NCBI RefSeq assembly: GCF_000717595.1
Contig: NZ_JNZO01000007.1
Coordinates: forward strand, 62,001-126,000
Length of the DNA stretch: 64,000 bases
DNA from: Streptomyces flavochromogenes
GTDB taxonomy: Bacteria; Actinomycetota; Actinomycetes; Streptomycetales; Streptomycetaceae
Reading direction: 5' to 3'
In this document: positions 26,392 through 35,528 of the stretch, in pieces
How the letters are laid out: every line of letters begins with the position of its first letter
How positions within the stretch are numbered: position 1 is the stretch's first letter
Notes under the pieces: generated by a model
The model's input: only the letters and a program-made list of their open reading frames with translations
Told to the model about the DNA's origin: nothing
The model's database searches: none
Position numbers and translations under genes: made by a program

Positions 26392-27742
26392 TCACCAGGG
26401 TGCCCTCCTCGATCTGGTAGTCCAGGGGGAGGTTGAGCGCCCGCATCGCGGCCACCATCCCGGTGTTGGACGACTGCGTCACCGCGTACACGCTCGTGCA
26501 ACCGGTCTCCTCGGCCATCGCCACCAGCCGGCCGAGGAGCTCGGAGCCGATGCCGCGCCGCTGCCAGTCGTCCTCCACCATCAGCGCCACCTCGGTCTCG
26601 TCGCCGTCCCAGAGCAGATGCCCGAGGGCGACGAGCCGGCCGGAGGCCGTCTGGACGGCGAGCGTGCGCCCGAAGCGCGGGCTGAGCAGATGGTCGAGGT
26701 AACGGTCGGCGTCGCCGACGGGGCCGTGGTAGCGCAGGCCGAGGGTGCGTGCCGAGCAGCGGTCGTGCATGGCGCGCGCGGCGGGCAGGTCGCGCTGGTC
26801 CGCGCGCCGGACGGTGATCTCGTTGCCCTCGGGGAGGGTCAGGACGTCCTGGCTGCGCGGGACGCGGGGGCCGAGCCGGGCGTCGAGCTCCACGAGGGCG
26901 CGGGCCCGGGCGAACTCGGTCGGGGTGAAGGGGAGGTAGGGCCGCTCCACGATGAGCGTGCCGCCGTTGGGGTCGCGCAGCCGCATCACGGTCTCCTCCA
27001 GGACACCCTCGACCGGGGCGTGTTCGCCGGTGGGGCGGCCGGTGAGGGAGACGGCGGGCACGGAGTGGAGGGTGCAGCGGCCCAGGAGCCGGCGCAGCGC
27101 GAGCGGCAGCTCGGCCGCGTCGAGTGCCGTACGGGTGGCCAGGCCGAGGACCCGGGTCGGGGTGTCCACCAGGTCGTGGGCGTCGGCCCGCTCGGTCCAG
27201 GTGTCGCGGCCGCCGGCCGCCGCCGTCTCACGGGCGAGGGCCTGGGCGGAGAGATCGGCGGGGGCCCGCAGCAGGAACTCGTCGACCGTGCCGTCGGCGA
27301 GAGGATGCGTCTGGAGGGTGAGGATGTCCACGCCCAGGCGGGCGAGGACCGTGCACAGGGCGGCGAGGCTGCCCGGCGTGTCCGCGACGGTGGTCCGCAT
27401 CCGCCACAGTGCGGTCTCGACAGGCACCACGGGCCCCGTCTCTCCCTGCTCCTCCTCGGCCCTCACCGGGGCGGCCGCGGTGGAGTGCCCGCCGGTGTGT
27501 CCGGTGGGCGGCGCATGGCTCGCATGACTGCGCCTCCGGGCCCACCAGGTGTGGAAGGCCACGGTGGCGGCCAGCGCGATCGCCGAGAACACCAGGAGGT
27601 AGGGGCCGTCGGGCCCCTTGGCGATGGTCTTGGCGATCGTGTCGGCCACCACCACTGCGGTGAACAGTGCGGCGAGCTCGATCAGGTCGTGCCGCCAGTG
27701 GTGCGGACGGCGGGCGCTCTTCGAAGACGTCACATCGGTCAT
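26288..27742 (-). CDS. membrane-anchored ACT-GNAT acetyltransferase
   Basis: A 484-residue fusion. Two hydrophobic helices near the N-terminus (about 20-42 and 48-68) anchor it. An ACT domain (about 110-185, with LGVDILTLQTHPLADGTVDEF) can bind an amino acid. A GNAT domain (about 305-460) has the acetyl-CoA loop QRRGIGSELL. ACT-GNAT proteins in actinobacteria are known protein-lysine acetyltransferases whose activity responds to amino acids, acting for example on acetyl-CoA synthetase; a membrane-anchored version is less usual. Monocistronic; its 3' end overlaps the PLP enzyme gene. Confidence 0.82.
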   Translation of the reverse strand: MTDVTSSKSARRPHHWRHDLIELAALFTAVVVADTIAKTIAKGPDGPYLLVFSAIALAATVAFHTWWARRRSHASHAPPTGHTGGHSTAAAPVRAEEEQGETGPVVPVETALWRMRTTVADTPGSLAALCTVLARLGVDILTLQTHPLADGTVDEFLLRAPADLSAQALARETAAAGGRDTWTERADAHDLVDTPTRVLGLATRTALDAAELPLALRRLLGRCTLHSVPAVSLTGRPTGEHAPVEGVLEETVMRLRDPNGGTLIVERPYLPFTPTEFARARALVELDARLGPRVPRSQDVLTLPEGNEITVRRADQRDLPAARAMHDRCSARTLGLRYHGPVGDADRYLDHLLSPRFGRTLAVQTASGRLVALGHLLWDGDETEVALMVEDDWQRRGIGSELLGRLVAMAEETGCTSVYAVTQSSNTGMVAAMRALNLPLDYQIEEGTLVITARLASAPRPAARPQHRETRQEQPHEGVRRAER

Positions 27743-27830
27743 GACCTCACTGTGACCCAGTGGTGTTGCGCGATCACGAACGCTTTGTGACTGACGGGTT
27801 AAGCGCCCATCTAGCGGCTTAAAGAACGAT

Positions 27831-30635
27831 TCAGACCGTTTCTGTCAGCGGCTGATCGGCCCCCCGCCGGAGTGCGCCTGCCAGCCGCTTCGCCTGGACG
27901 ACGAACTGCGAGGCGCTCCGGGCCGAGGCCATCAGGTCGAGCCCGGCCACCTCACCCCGGGCCCCGCACCGCTCCACGCAGTCCGCCGCGACCGCGAGCA
28001 CCTCGCCCAGACCGCGGACCGGCTTCTCCGCGCCGAGCAGCTTCGGCAGCAGCGGCTCCAGGACCGCCCAGACCGTGCCGTACGCGCCCGTGGCGGCCGT
28101 GGTCCGCAGCGCGTCCGCCAGCCGGTTCGGCTTCACCGAGCCCTCCACGACCAGCCACGCCAGCTCCGTGCCGAGCAAACGGGCGTCCAGGTCGCCCCGC
28201 GACGCCAGGACGAGCAGCGCGTCCACCGCGCGCAGCCGGTCGTCGGCGTCCTGGCAGCCCAGACCGAACGCCAGGGCGAGATGGACGGCCCTGCCGACCG
28301 GGCCACCCGCCTCGGCGAGCGCGGTGAGTGGTTCGGTCACGCCGCGCTGGTCCGCGTCGGCCCCCGAAGCGAGGGAGGACAGGACGCACGCCGCCACGAA
28401 CTCACGGTCCAGCGGCAACGCCGTGGCCCAGTGCGCCCGCGTGTCCAGCCAGTGGTAGCAGCGACGGGGAGTCGCCCGCAGCTCGCCGCCCAGCCATCGG
28501 AACGCGGCCGGGAACTCCTTGCGCACCACGGGGCGATCGTCGATCTCGACGACGATCCGGTCCGTCAGCCACCACTTCTGCGAGGCCCGGTCCTTCCCCC
28601 GGTCGAGGAACCGCACCCTCGTCCCCAGGGGCTCAGCCGCCCGCAGCCACGCGGCGAGCCGTCGTCCCGCCCGCGTGCCGAGCGCCTCGGCCTCCTCGGC
28701 CGCCCGCCCGGCCGACGGATCCCCGTGCCCGACCCGCAACAGCGCCTGGGCGAAGTCGGCCGGGGCCGGCTCGACGCCCGCCTCCCGGTAGCCGCGCAGC
28801 CGCTCCACCAGCACCACCGGGTCGATCTCACCGCTGTGCAGGGTCGGTGCGGCGAGCAGGAACGGCAGCGCGTCCGTGCCGATCAGATCGGCGGCCTCCC
28901 ACAGGCGGGCGTCCAGGATCCCCGACAGAGCCTCGTGGTGACAGGCCTCCCGGCCGTTGCCCTTCGCCCGCCCGGAGTCGACGCGCCACCCCGGCAACAG
29001 CCCCAGCAGCCCCGCGAGTACCACCTCCGCGCCGTGGGTGTAGTGGCTGAAGTAGTGCTGGTGCTCCCAGTGCTCCGTCGGGAACGCCTCGCGCACCGCC
29101 TCCTCAAGACCCTTCCGGTCCCGTCGCGCGAGCCGCACCAGACCGTCGAGGGTCCGCTCGAACGCCGCCGGGTCCTGGTACTGGCCCCTCGTCAGCAGCT
29201 CCTCCACCAGCGCCTCGACCGTCGTCGCCGGGAGAGCCACCGGCTCCCGCTCCGGGACCGGCGGCAGGATCTCCTCGTAAGGGGCCCCGGACTCCACCTC
29301 CAGGTCGCTGCCGAACAGCGCCACGGCCGCCGGACGGTGCACCGGACTCAGCAGACCGGCCTGCTCGGCGAGCTCACGCCGTACGGAGACGTCCACCGCC
29401 GCCGCATGACGGCCCACCAGCTTCAGGGCCCGCTCCTGGATCGTGGTGTCCTCGTGCCCGAAGGCCTCCGCCACGGCCGGCAGCAGCTCCTCCACCACGC
29501 CGGGCTCCCGCGCCAGCACCTTGCCGACCAGCGTCAACTGGGCCCGCACCAGCTTCTTCTCGGTACGGAACAGCACCCCGCCCGTCATCTCGGCCAGCGC
29601 CCCGGCCGCCAGCGCGCCGTCGGCGGCAAGGCCCGCGAGGACCTCCTGCGCGTACCCCGCGACGGGGGACGGCGCGTCGGCCGTCATCCCGATCCAGTCC
29701 GGGACCCGCTCCCGGCGCTCGGCCGCGCTCGGTTCGACGAGCCGCAGCACATCGAGCGGGAAGCGCAGATCCCGGGCCCGGCCGCCGCGCAGCAGCCGGG
29801 AGACGCACAGGTCCACGACCTGGGCCCGGTCGAGCACGCCCTCCGTGACGAGCGTCGCGAGCGCGGTCGGCCAGTGCGTCGGCGCCTCGGGACCGACCGA
29901 CCAGGTCAGCCGGTCGGGCGTCTCGGCCATGGCGAGCGCGTGCGGCACGAGCACCCGCGTGTGCGAGTCCTCCCGGAGCCGCTCCAGCAGGCGCGAGTCG
30001 GTGATCTCCCGCGTCCACGCGAGGACATAGCCGTCGGTCGCGGGCACCGCGCACCCGGAGCGCTCCACGAGTCCGCGGATCAGGCCGTAACTGCTCTCCG
30101 CCACCGTCGGCCGCGCCGCGAGCCGCTGCGCCACGTCCGCCGTCCACGCCGGATCCCGGTCGGCGAGCACCGAGAGGACCAGGGTGCCGTCCTCGGAGCG
30201 CCAGCTCAGCAGGTCGCGCCCGCCGAGCCAGGTCGCCGTCGCGGCCGCGCCGGTCTGGCAGCCGGCGCCCGCCACGTACAGCGCGCGCCGCACGGCGGTC
30301 GCCTCGTTCCACCGCTTCCAGTCCCAGGCGCGCACCTCGGAGCGCAGGGACTTCAACTGTCCGAGGGCGGTCTTCCGGGCGGCGGCGTCCAGCGGCTCCA
30401 GGAGCGCCGGCACCTTGTGGGCGCGCCCCGCGCGCACCGCCGCGAGCAGCTGCTCGACCGGGGTGCCCCCCTCCGCACCGCCCGTGCTCCCCGTGTCGCT
30501 TCCCGCGTCGTTCCCCGCCCCGCGCACCACGGCGCTCCTCACCTTGATCATCATGCTGTCCATCACCCTGTTCACCAGGCTGTTCCCCACCTCGGTCCCC
30601 CCACCGTCCACCGTCGCCCCGGCGCTCCCCGTCAT
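27831..30635 (-). CDS. DUF6493 family protein
   Basis: A 934-residue soluble protein, rich in Ala/Leu helices that suggest HEAT-like repeats, of the streptomycete DUF6493 family. Clear landmarks are ALYVAGAGCQTGAAATATW near residue 130 and WWLTDRIVVEIDDRPV near residue 700. No catalytic motif is evident. Its ATG overlaps the stop of the SWIM zinc-finger gene by four bases (ATGA at 30635-30632), so the two proteins are made together and probably form a complex. The open frame runs on to 31397 but that part is a shadow of the SWIM gene. Confidence 0.78.
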   Translation of the reverse strand: MTGSAGATVDGGGTEVGNSLVNRVMDSMMIKVRSAVVRGAGNDAGSDTGSTGGAEGGTPVEQLLAAVRAGRAHKVPALLEPLDAAARKTALGQLKSLRSEVRAWDWKRWNEATAVRRALYVAGAGCQTGAAATATWLGGRDLLSWRSEDGTLVLSVLADRDPAWTADVAQRLAARPTVAESSYGLIRGLVERSGCAVPATDGYVLAWTREITDSRLLERLREDSHTRVLVPHALAMAETPDRLTWSVGPEAPTHWPTALATLVTEGVLDRAQVVDLCVSRLLRGGRARDLRFPLDVLRLVEPSAAERRERVPDWIGMTADAPSPVAGYAQEVLAGLAADGALAAGALAEMTGGVLFRTEKKLVRAQLTLVGKVLAREPGVVEELLPAVAEAFGHEDTTIQERALKLVGRHAAAVDVSVRRELAEQAGLLSPVHRPAAVALFGSDLEVESGAPYEEILPPVPEREPVALPATTVEALVEELLTRGQYQDPAAFERTLDGLVRLARRDRKGLEEAVREAFPTEHWEHQHYFSHYTHGAEVVLAGLLGLLPGWRVDSGRAKGNGREACHHEALSGILDARLWEAADLIGTDALPFLLAAPTLHSGEIDPVVLVERLRGYREAGVEPAPADFAQALLRVGHGDPSAGRAAEEAEALGTRAGRRLAAWLRAAEPLGTRVRFLDRGKDRASQKWWLTDRIVVEIDDRPVVRKEFPAAFRWLGGELRATPRRCYHWLDTRAHWATALPLDREFVAACVLSSLASGADADQRGVTEPLTALAEAGGPVGRAVHLALAFGLGCQDADDRLRAVDALLVLASRGDLDARLLGTELAWLVVEGSVKPNRLADALRTTAATGAYGTVWAVLEPLLPKLLGAEKPVRGLGEVLAVAADCVERCGARGEVAGLDLMASARSASQFVVQAKRLAGALRRGADQPLTETV

Positions 30636-32041
30636 CGCGCCGCCCCGGCGACCGTCGTGCCGTCGCCCCGGGCGCCGACGGGCTCGGGCCTCGCGCCCCG
30701 CCGGACCATCCGGACCGCGAGCGCGTGCTTGCAGGGGCCCCGGCGGCCCCGGTAGTCGGCCCACCACTGGCAGGTGCAGCTCAGCACCCCGTCCGACTCC
30801 CGCACCCGGTAGCGCCGGTCGCCCGAGGCCACGGTCGCCAGATCGCCCTCGACGGTCACCGCACCCTCCGCGACCAGCCGGCGGGCGCTCACCAGGCGTG
30901 GGTTGTGCCGCTCGGCGCGGTCCGCGTCGTACGGCAGTTCCCGGTGGAAGTACGCCGCGTCCGCCACGTCGTACCCCACGCGCCCGGCCGTGCCGAGCCG
31001 GGTCAGCGCCGCCCGCACCCGGTCGATCGTGAGCCCGGCCTGCGCCGCGAGATCGGCCGGGTCGATCCGCGGCTCCCAGGCGAGGAGGACCGCGACCAGC
31101 TCGGCGTCCTGTGCGGCCTCCTCCGTCGCGAGGGCCTCCAGGACCCCGCCCTCGCCGGAGAAGCCCCGCGCGGGGTCGGGCGAAAGGGTCAGCGTGAGCC
31201 GCATGCCCGGGAGGACCACCTCCCAGGCGCTCGCCGTGGCCACCGTGCCGTCCGGCACCGGCCCGTACACCCGGAGCCCCGTCGCGTGCCGGAGCACCCG
31301 CTCCAGGGCGGCGAGCCGGTCGGGCCCCGGCAGGCACACCGCGCCCGCGCCGGGCCGGGTCGTCGGCCGCAGGGTCCGGCCGGACTGCATGACCCACATC
31401 GGCCCGCGCCCACGGGCCTGGTTGCGAGGGAGGGAGCGGAGGAAACGGACGGCCTCCGCCCCGCTCAGCTCGGCCCGCAGATCGAACCGGGCCGAGGCGA
31501 CCTGCGCCTCGGCGAAGCCCCGCAGCCAGCGGTCCGGCAGCGGGACCTTCTTCTCCACGACCGCCCCGGCGAGCGTGGTCACCGCCATCTCCTCCGGACC
31601 CACCCGGAGGTGCAGCGGATCGTCCCCCGTCATCCGCGACAGCGCCTCACGCAGCGGGTTGTTGACGTCGACGTTGGTCGTTCCGTGCCCCGTCTCCGTA
31701 CCGCCGAGCCCCTCGTCGAGCACGTCCAGGCGTGCGTACACCCCGCCGCAGCCGGAGAAGGACTCGAACCGCAGCCGGTCCCCGTTCCCCGTCACCACCG
31801 GGTCGAGCGACCCCGGCCGTATCCGCTGGTGGTAGCGGGCCGCGGCCACGTCGGCGACCGCGAGCAGGCCGCGGGCGGCGACCTGCGGCGAGGCCAGGAA
31901 GCCGGCGAAGAAGCGGGGATGGGCCTCGGCCCCCCGGGGCGTGAGACCCCCCGCCGTCTCCAGACCGAGCAGCCGGCCGGAGCCTGTCGACTCCAGCGCG
32001 GAAGGGCGGGCATAGGCGAGTGCCTGTACGGATCGCGTCAT
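30632..32041 (-). CDS. SWIM zinc-finger family protein
   Basis: A 469-residue protein with a SWIM zinc finger (CxC-x(n)-CxH) near the C-terminus: SCTCQWWADYRG then GPCKHALA. SWIM fingers bind DNA or proteins. In Streptomyces this family is regularly linked to DUF6493 or to MoxR/VWA genes in operons of unknown role. The ATG at 32041 has a TAACGT -10 box (forward ACGTTA, 32049-32054) 7 bases upstream, a leaderless signal; an upstream TTG at 32071 would sit before that promoter and is rejected. Coupled to the DUF6493 gene by an ATGA overlap. Confidence 0.85.
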   Translation of the reverse strand: MTRSVQALAYARPSALESTGSGRLLGLETAGGLTPRGAEAHPRFFAGFLASPQVAARGLLAVADVAAARYHQRIRPGSLDPVVTGNGDRLRFESFSGCGGVYARLDVLDEGLGGTETGHGTTNVDVNNPLREALSRMTGDDPLHLRVGPEEMAVTTLAGAVVEKKVPLPDRWLRGFAEAQVASARFDLRAELSGAEAVRFLRSLPRNQARGRGPMWVMQSGRTLRPTTRPGAGAVCLPGPDRLAALERVLRHATGLRVYGPVPDGTVATASAWEVVLPGMRLTLTLSPDPARGFSGEGGVLEALATEEAAQDAELVAVLLAWEPRIDPADLAAQAGLTIDRVRAALTRLGTAGRVGYDVADAAYFHRELPYDADRAERHNPRLVSARRLVAEGAVTVEGDLATVASGDRRYRVRESDGVLSCTCQWWADYRGRRGPCKHALAVRMVRRGARPEPVGARGDGTTVAGAAR

Positions 32042-32146
32042 GGAAACGACGTTAGGACCCGGCACTGACAATCACCGGGGAGCGGCCGCCCGTCCGGCCG
32101 TCACGACCGGCGTGACCCGGCCCCCGCACCACACCCCGACCAGGAC

Positions 32147-33736
32147 TTACTGCCCGACGCGCCCCGGTCGCAGTACCTTGCTGAACAGCACCGTCCCGCC
32201 GTCCGCCCGCAGACGGACCGTCAGTTCACCGCTGTGGCCGTCGATGTCGACCTCGCCGAAGTACTGCGGGCTCTCCATCGGAGACAGGTTGGCCCGCTGA
32301 GGCGCCCGGACGAACACCCGCTCCGGGCCGAACGTCCCGTCCAGCGCGTTCGCCGGGAAGCCGCCCGCGGCCAGCGGACCGGACACGAACTCCCAGAAGG
32401 GCGCGAAATCCTGGAAGGCCGCCCGCTCCGGCGCGTAGTGCTGCGCCGAGGTGTAGTGCACGTCGGCCGTCAGCCACAACGTGCCCGTGATCCGCCGGTG
32501 CTTGACGAACCGCAGCAGCTCCGCGATCTGCAGCTCACGGCCCAGCGGCGCACCGGGGTCGCCCTGCGCGACCGCCTCGATGTCCGTGCCGTCCGGGACG
32601 ACCAGGCCGAGCGGCATGTCCGCCGCGAGCACCTTCCACACCGCGGTGGAGGCGGCCAGCTCCCGCTTGAGCCAGCCGAGCTGCTCGGCGCCGAGGATGC
32701 CGGTGGTGTCGTCGGCCTGGCGCCCGGGGGAGTTGGCGTTGCGGAACGAGCGCATGTCGAGCACGAACACGTCGAGCAGCGGCCCGTACCGCACCACACG
32801 GTGCATCCGGCCCTCGCGACCGCCCCCGCGCACGTGGAGGGTGGACACCGGTGTGTACTCGCCGAACGCGCGCAGGGCGCGTGAGGCGAGGACGTCCACG
32901 TCCTTCTCCGTGTAGCGCGCGTCGTCCAGGATCTGGCCCGGGTACCAGTTGTTGCGCACCTCGTGGTCGTCCCACTGCATCACCGTGGGCACCTGCGCGT
33001 TGAACGCCCGGACGTTGTGGTCGAGGAGGTTGTAGCGGAAATTGCCCCGGTACTCGTCGAGGGTCTCCGCGACCTTCGACTTCTCGGGCGTCGTCACGTT
33101 CCGCCAGATCCGGCCGTCGGGCAGCGTCACGCTCGGCTGGAGAGGCCCGTCGGCGTAGATCGAGTCGCCGCTGCACAGGAAGAAGTCCGGGTCGAGGCGG
33201 CGCATCTCCTCGTACGCGCGGAAACCGCCGACGTCGGGGTTGATGCCCCAGCCCTGCCCGGCGATGTCTCCCGACCAGAGGAAGCGGACCCCGTCCCGAC
33301 GCCGGTCGGGGGCGGTGCGGAAGGTGCCGGCGATCCGCTCGCCCGTCCGGCGCGGATCGTCCGGGTCGGCGAGCGTCACCCGGTAGTGGATCTGCTCGCC
33401 CGCGGGCAGCCCGCGCAGCGCGGTGGTGCCGGTGAAGTCCGTGCCGGCGCCGATCAGCGGCCCGTGGTGGTGGCGCACCCGACGGAACGACTCGCTCGCG
33501 GAGGTCTCCACGAGCATGCGGGCCGGCCGGTCCGAGCGCACCCACACAAGACCCGAGGACGTCGTGACGTCACCCGTCTGCACACCCCACTCGGCTCGGG
33601 GCCGGCCCGACAGCGCGAACGCCGGGGCGGTGGCACCGGCACCGCCGAGGGTGAGCGCCGCCGACGCGGCGAGCGAACCGCGCAGCACGCTGCGCCGGGC
33701 GGGGGAGGGGGAACTGCCGGGTACGGACTGGGACAT
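32147..33736 (-). CDS. phoD: PhoD-like alkaline phosphatase D, Tat-exported
   Basis: A 529-residue phosphodiesterase/phosphatase of the PhoD family. A Tat signal occupies residues 1-42 (RRSVLRG followed by a hydrophobic stretch and APAFA), so the folded metalloenzyme is exported. The PhoD core includes LWSGDIAGQG, FFLCSGDSIYADG, QWDDHEVRNNW and the late DVHYTSAQ, with Fe/Ca ligands. It releases phosphate from phosphodiesters or teichoic acids. The ATG at 33736 has GGAGG upstream. A PHO-box-like repeat at 33809-33830 indicates control by PhoR-PhoP under phosphate starvation. Confidence 0.9.
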   Translation of the reverse strand: MSQSVPGSSPSPARRSVLRGSLAASAALTLGGAGATAPAFALSGRPRAEWGVQTGDVTTSSGLVWVRSDRPARMLVETSASESFRRVRHHHGPLIGAGTDFTGTTALRGLPAGEQIHYRVTLADPDDPRRTGERIAGTFRTAPDRRRDGVRFLWSGDIAGQGWGINPDVGGFRAYEEMRRLDPDFFLCSGDSIYADGPLQPSVTLPDGRIWRNVTTPEKSKVAETLDEYRGNFRYNLLDHNVRAFNAQVPTVMQWDDHEVRNNWYPGQILDDARYTEKDVDVLASRALRAFGEYTPVSTLHVRGGGREGRMHRVVRYGPLLDVFVLDMRSFRNANSPGRQADDTTGILGAEQLGWLKRELAASTAVWKVLAADMPLGLVVPDGTDIEAVAQGDPGAPLGRELQIAELLRFVKHRRITGTLWLTADVHYTSAQHYAPERAAFQDFAPFWEFVSGPLAAGGFPANALDGTFGPERVFVRAPQRANLSPMESPQYFGEVDIDGHSGELTVRLRADGGTVLFSKVLRPGRVGQ

Positions 33737-33808
33737 GGAAGAGCCTCCGAGGGGCTGTCCGGGCGGGGGCGGTGCGTCGCCCCCCATGCCTAACGGCCGG
33801 GGGCGGCG

Positions 33809-33830
33809 CCCACACGAACCCCGCGTGAAC
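33809..33830 (-). promoter_or_regulatory. PHO box (PhoP-binding direct repeat) upstream of phoD
   Basis: On the minus strand two adjacent 11-base units, GTTCACGCGGG (33830-33820) and GTTCGTGTGGG (33819-33809), match the streptomycete PHO-box pattern of direct repeats based on GTTCACC. A TTAGGC -10 candidate (33793-33788) follows 15 bases later, and the gene starts at 33736. Confidence 0.65.
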
Positions 33831-33889
33831 ACTCGCACGAGGGCCGCAGCGGGCCTCCGACGCCGGGCGTGTGAAGGGATCGCCTCACC

Positions 33890-35422
33890 TCACCTTCGGC
33901 CGACCGCCTCCGCCACCCTGCGGATCCCGGCCGCAACCACGGACGGCGCCAGGTGCGCGTAGCCGATCACGAGCCGTACCTCCCCGTCCCCGGGGCGCGC
34001 CGTGCCGTACTCCTCCAGGGCCCGCAGCGCCACACCCGCCTGCGCCGACCGTGCCAGGAACCGCTCCGGTGGCCCGTAACGCCCCGGCACGCGCGCGATG
34101 ACATGCAGTCCGGCGGCGATGCCGCTCACGCCGGTGCCCGGCAGGTGCTCCGCGAGGGCCGACAGGAGGGCGTCCCGCCGCTCCCGGTAGGTGCGTTGAC
34201 AGCGACGCAACTGCCGGTCGTACGCGCCCCGCGTCACGAACTCGGCGAGCACCGCCTGGTCGAGCACGGGGTTGCCGAGGTCCATCGTGCGCTTGCGCTC
34301 GACGACCTCGGCGAGCAGCGCCTCCGGGACGAGCATCCAGCCGAGCCGCAGACCGGGCGCGAGCGACTTGCTGACCGAACCGGCGTAGACGACCCGCTCG
34401 GGGTCGAGTCCCTGGAGTGCGCCGACGGGAGCCCGGTCGTACCGGAAGTCGCCGTCGTAGTCGTCCTCCAGGACGTAACCGTCCACCGCCCGCGCCCAGT
34501 CGAGCAGTGCGGCACGACGCTCCGCCGACCAGCTGATCCCGGACGGGAACTGGTGCGAGGGCGTGACCACCACCGCCCGTACTCCGGAGGCGGCGAGCGT
34601 CTCCGGCCGCAGCCCCTCCTCGTCGAGGGGCAGCCACAGCGTGTCCAGACCGGTCGAGGCGAAGAGCCGCCCGTGCTCCGGGCTCCCCGGATCCTCGATG
34701 CCGACCGCGTCGAGCCCCCGCGCCCGCAGCACGAAGCCGAGCAGGGTCGACGCCTGTGCCACCCCCGAACACACCACGAGCCGCTCCGGATCCGCCACCA
34801 CGCCCCGGCGCCGGGTCAGCATCCCGGCCAGCGCCTCCCGCAGTTCGGGCAGCCCGCGCGGGTCCGGATACCCGAGGGCGGCGTGGGGGAGACGCGCGAG
34901 GACGGCCCGCTGGGCCGCCGACCAGGCGGCTCTGGGGAACAGTGACAGATCGGGCGTCCCGGGGCGGAAGTCCACGCGGCCGGCGGGAGCACCCGCACCA
35001 CGCGCGTGCGTGCCGGCTTCCGCACCGTTCACGACGGCCTCACGCGCGTGCGTCCCCCGGTCCGTACCTCGGGCGCGGACTCCGCCCGCGTGCCTCGCCG
35101 CGCCCAGGTCCTCGGCTGCCCCACGCGCGGGCGTGACGCCGAGGCGGCCCCTCGCCGCGTCGCCCACCCATGTGCCCGCGCCCCGGTCGCTGCGCAGATA
35201 GCCCTCGGCGGTGAGCTGTTCGTACGCCTCCGTGACCAGGCCCCGTGACACGCCCAGGTCGGCCGCGAGCGCGCGGGTCGACGGCAGGCGGGTCCCGGCC
35301 GCGAGCCGGCCCGAGCGCACCGCCTCGCGCAGCGCCTCCTGGAGGGCCCGCCCGCGCCGCCGGGCCGGGGCGGCGGCGGCCGGCAGGAGCAGCTCCCAGG
35401 CCGCCTGTCCGTGGCTCCTCAT
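33890..35422 (-). CDS. MocR/PdxR-family regulator (GntR-aminotransferase fusion)
   Basis: A 510-residue MocR-type regulator: an N-terminal GntR winged helix (about 25-90, with TRLPSTRALAADLGVSRGLV), an Arg/Gly/Ala-rich linker (about 105-160) with low-complexity HARG/HARE-type repeats, and a C-terminal fold-type I aminotransferase domain (about 170-510). The PLP lysine is in GSVSKSLAPGLRLGW. Such regulators bind PLP and often control pyridoxal or amino-acid genes; none of those genes is adjacent here, so its target is unknown. The long, repetitive linker is unusual. Confidence 0.88.
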   Translation of the reverse strand: MRSHGQAAWELLLPAAAAPARRRGRALQEALREAVRSGRLAAGTRLPSTRALAADLGVSRGLVTEAYEQLTAEGYLRSDRGAGTWVGDAARGRLGVTPARGAAEDLGAARHAGGVRARGTDRGTHAREAVVNGAEAGTHARGAGAPAGRVDFRPGTPDLSLFPRAAWSAAQRAVLARLPHAALGYPDPRGLPELREALAGMLTRRRGVVADPERLVVCSGVAQASTLLGFVLRARGLDAVGIEDPGSPEHGRLFASTGLDTLWLPLDEEGLRPETLAASGVRAVVVTPSHQFPSGISWSAERRAALLDWARAVDGYVLEDDYDGDFRYDRAPVGALQGLDPERVVYAGSVSKSLAPGLRLGWMLVPEALLAEVVERKRTMDLGNPVLDQAVLAEFVTRGAYDRQLRRCQRTYRERRDALLSALAEHLPGTGVSGIAAGLHVIARVPGRYGPPERFLARSAQAGVALRALEEYGTARPGDGEVRLVIGYAHLAPSVVAAGIRRVAEAVGRR

Positions 35423-35528
35423 GTCCGTGTGGCCCTTCTCCCCGTCCCGCGGACCGGCGGTCCCGGCCGGGGACCATGATGCCGCGCCCCGCGCGGACCG
35501 GTATCAGTCCGATCCGGCGGCGAGACGG

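Noticed and set aside
30636..31397. N-terminal extension of the DUF6493 frame
   Set aside because: It overlaps the SWIM gene on the same strand in another frame; the ATGA junction at 30632-30635 gives a natural start.
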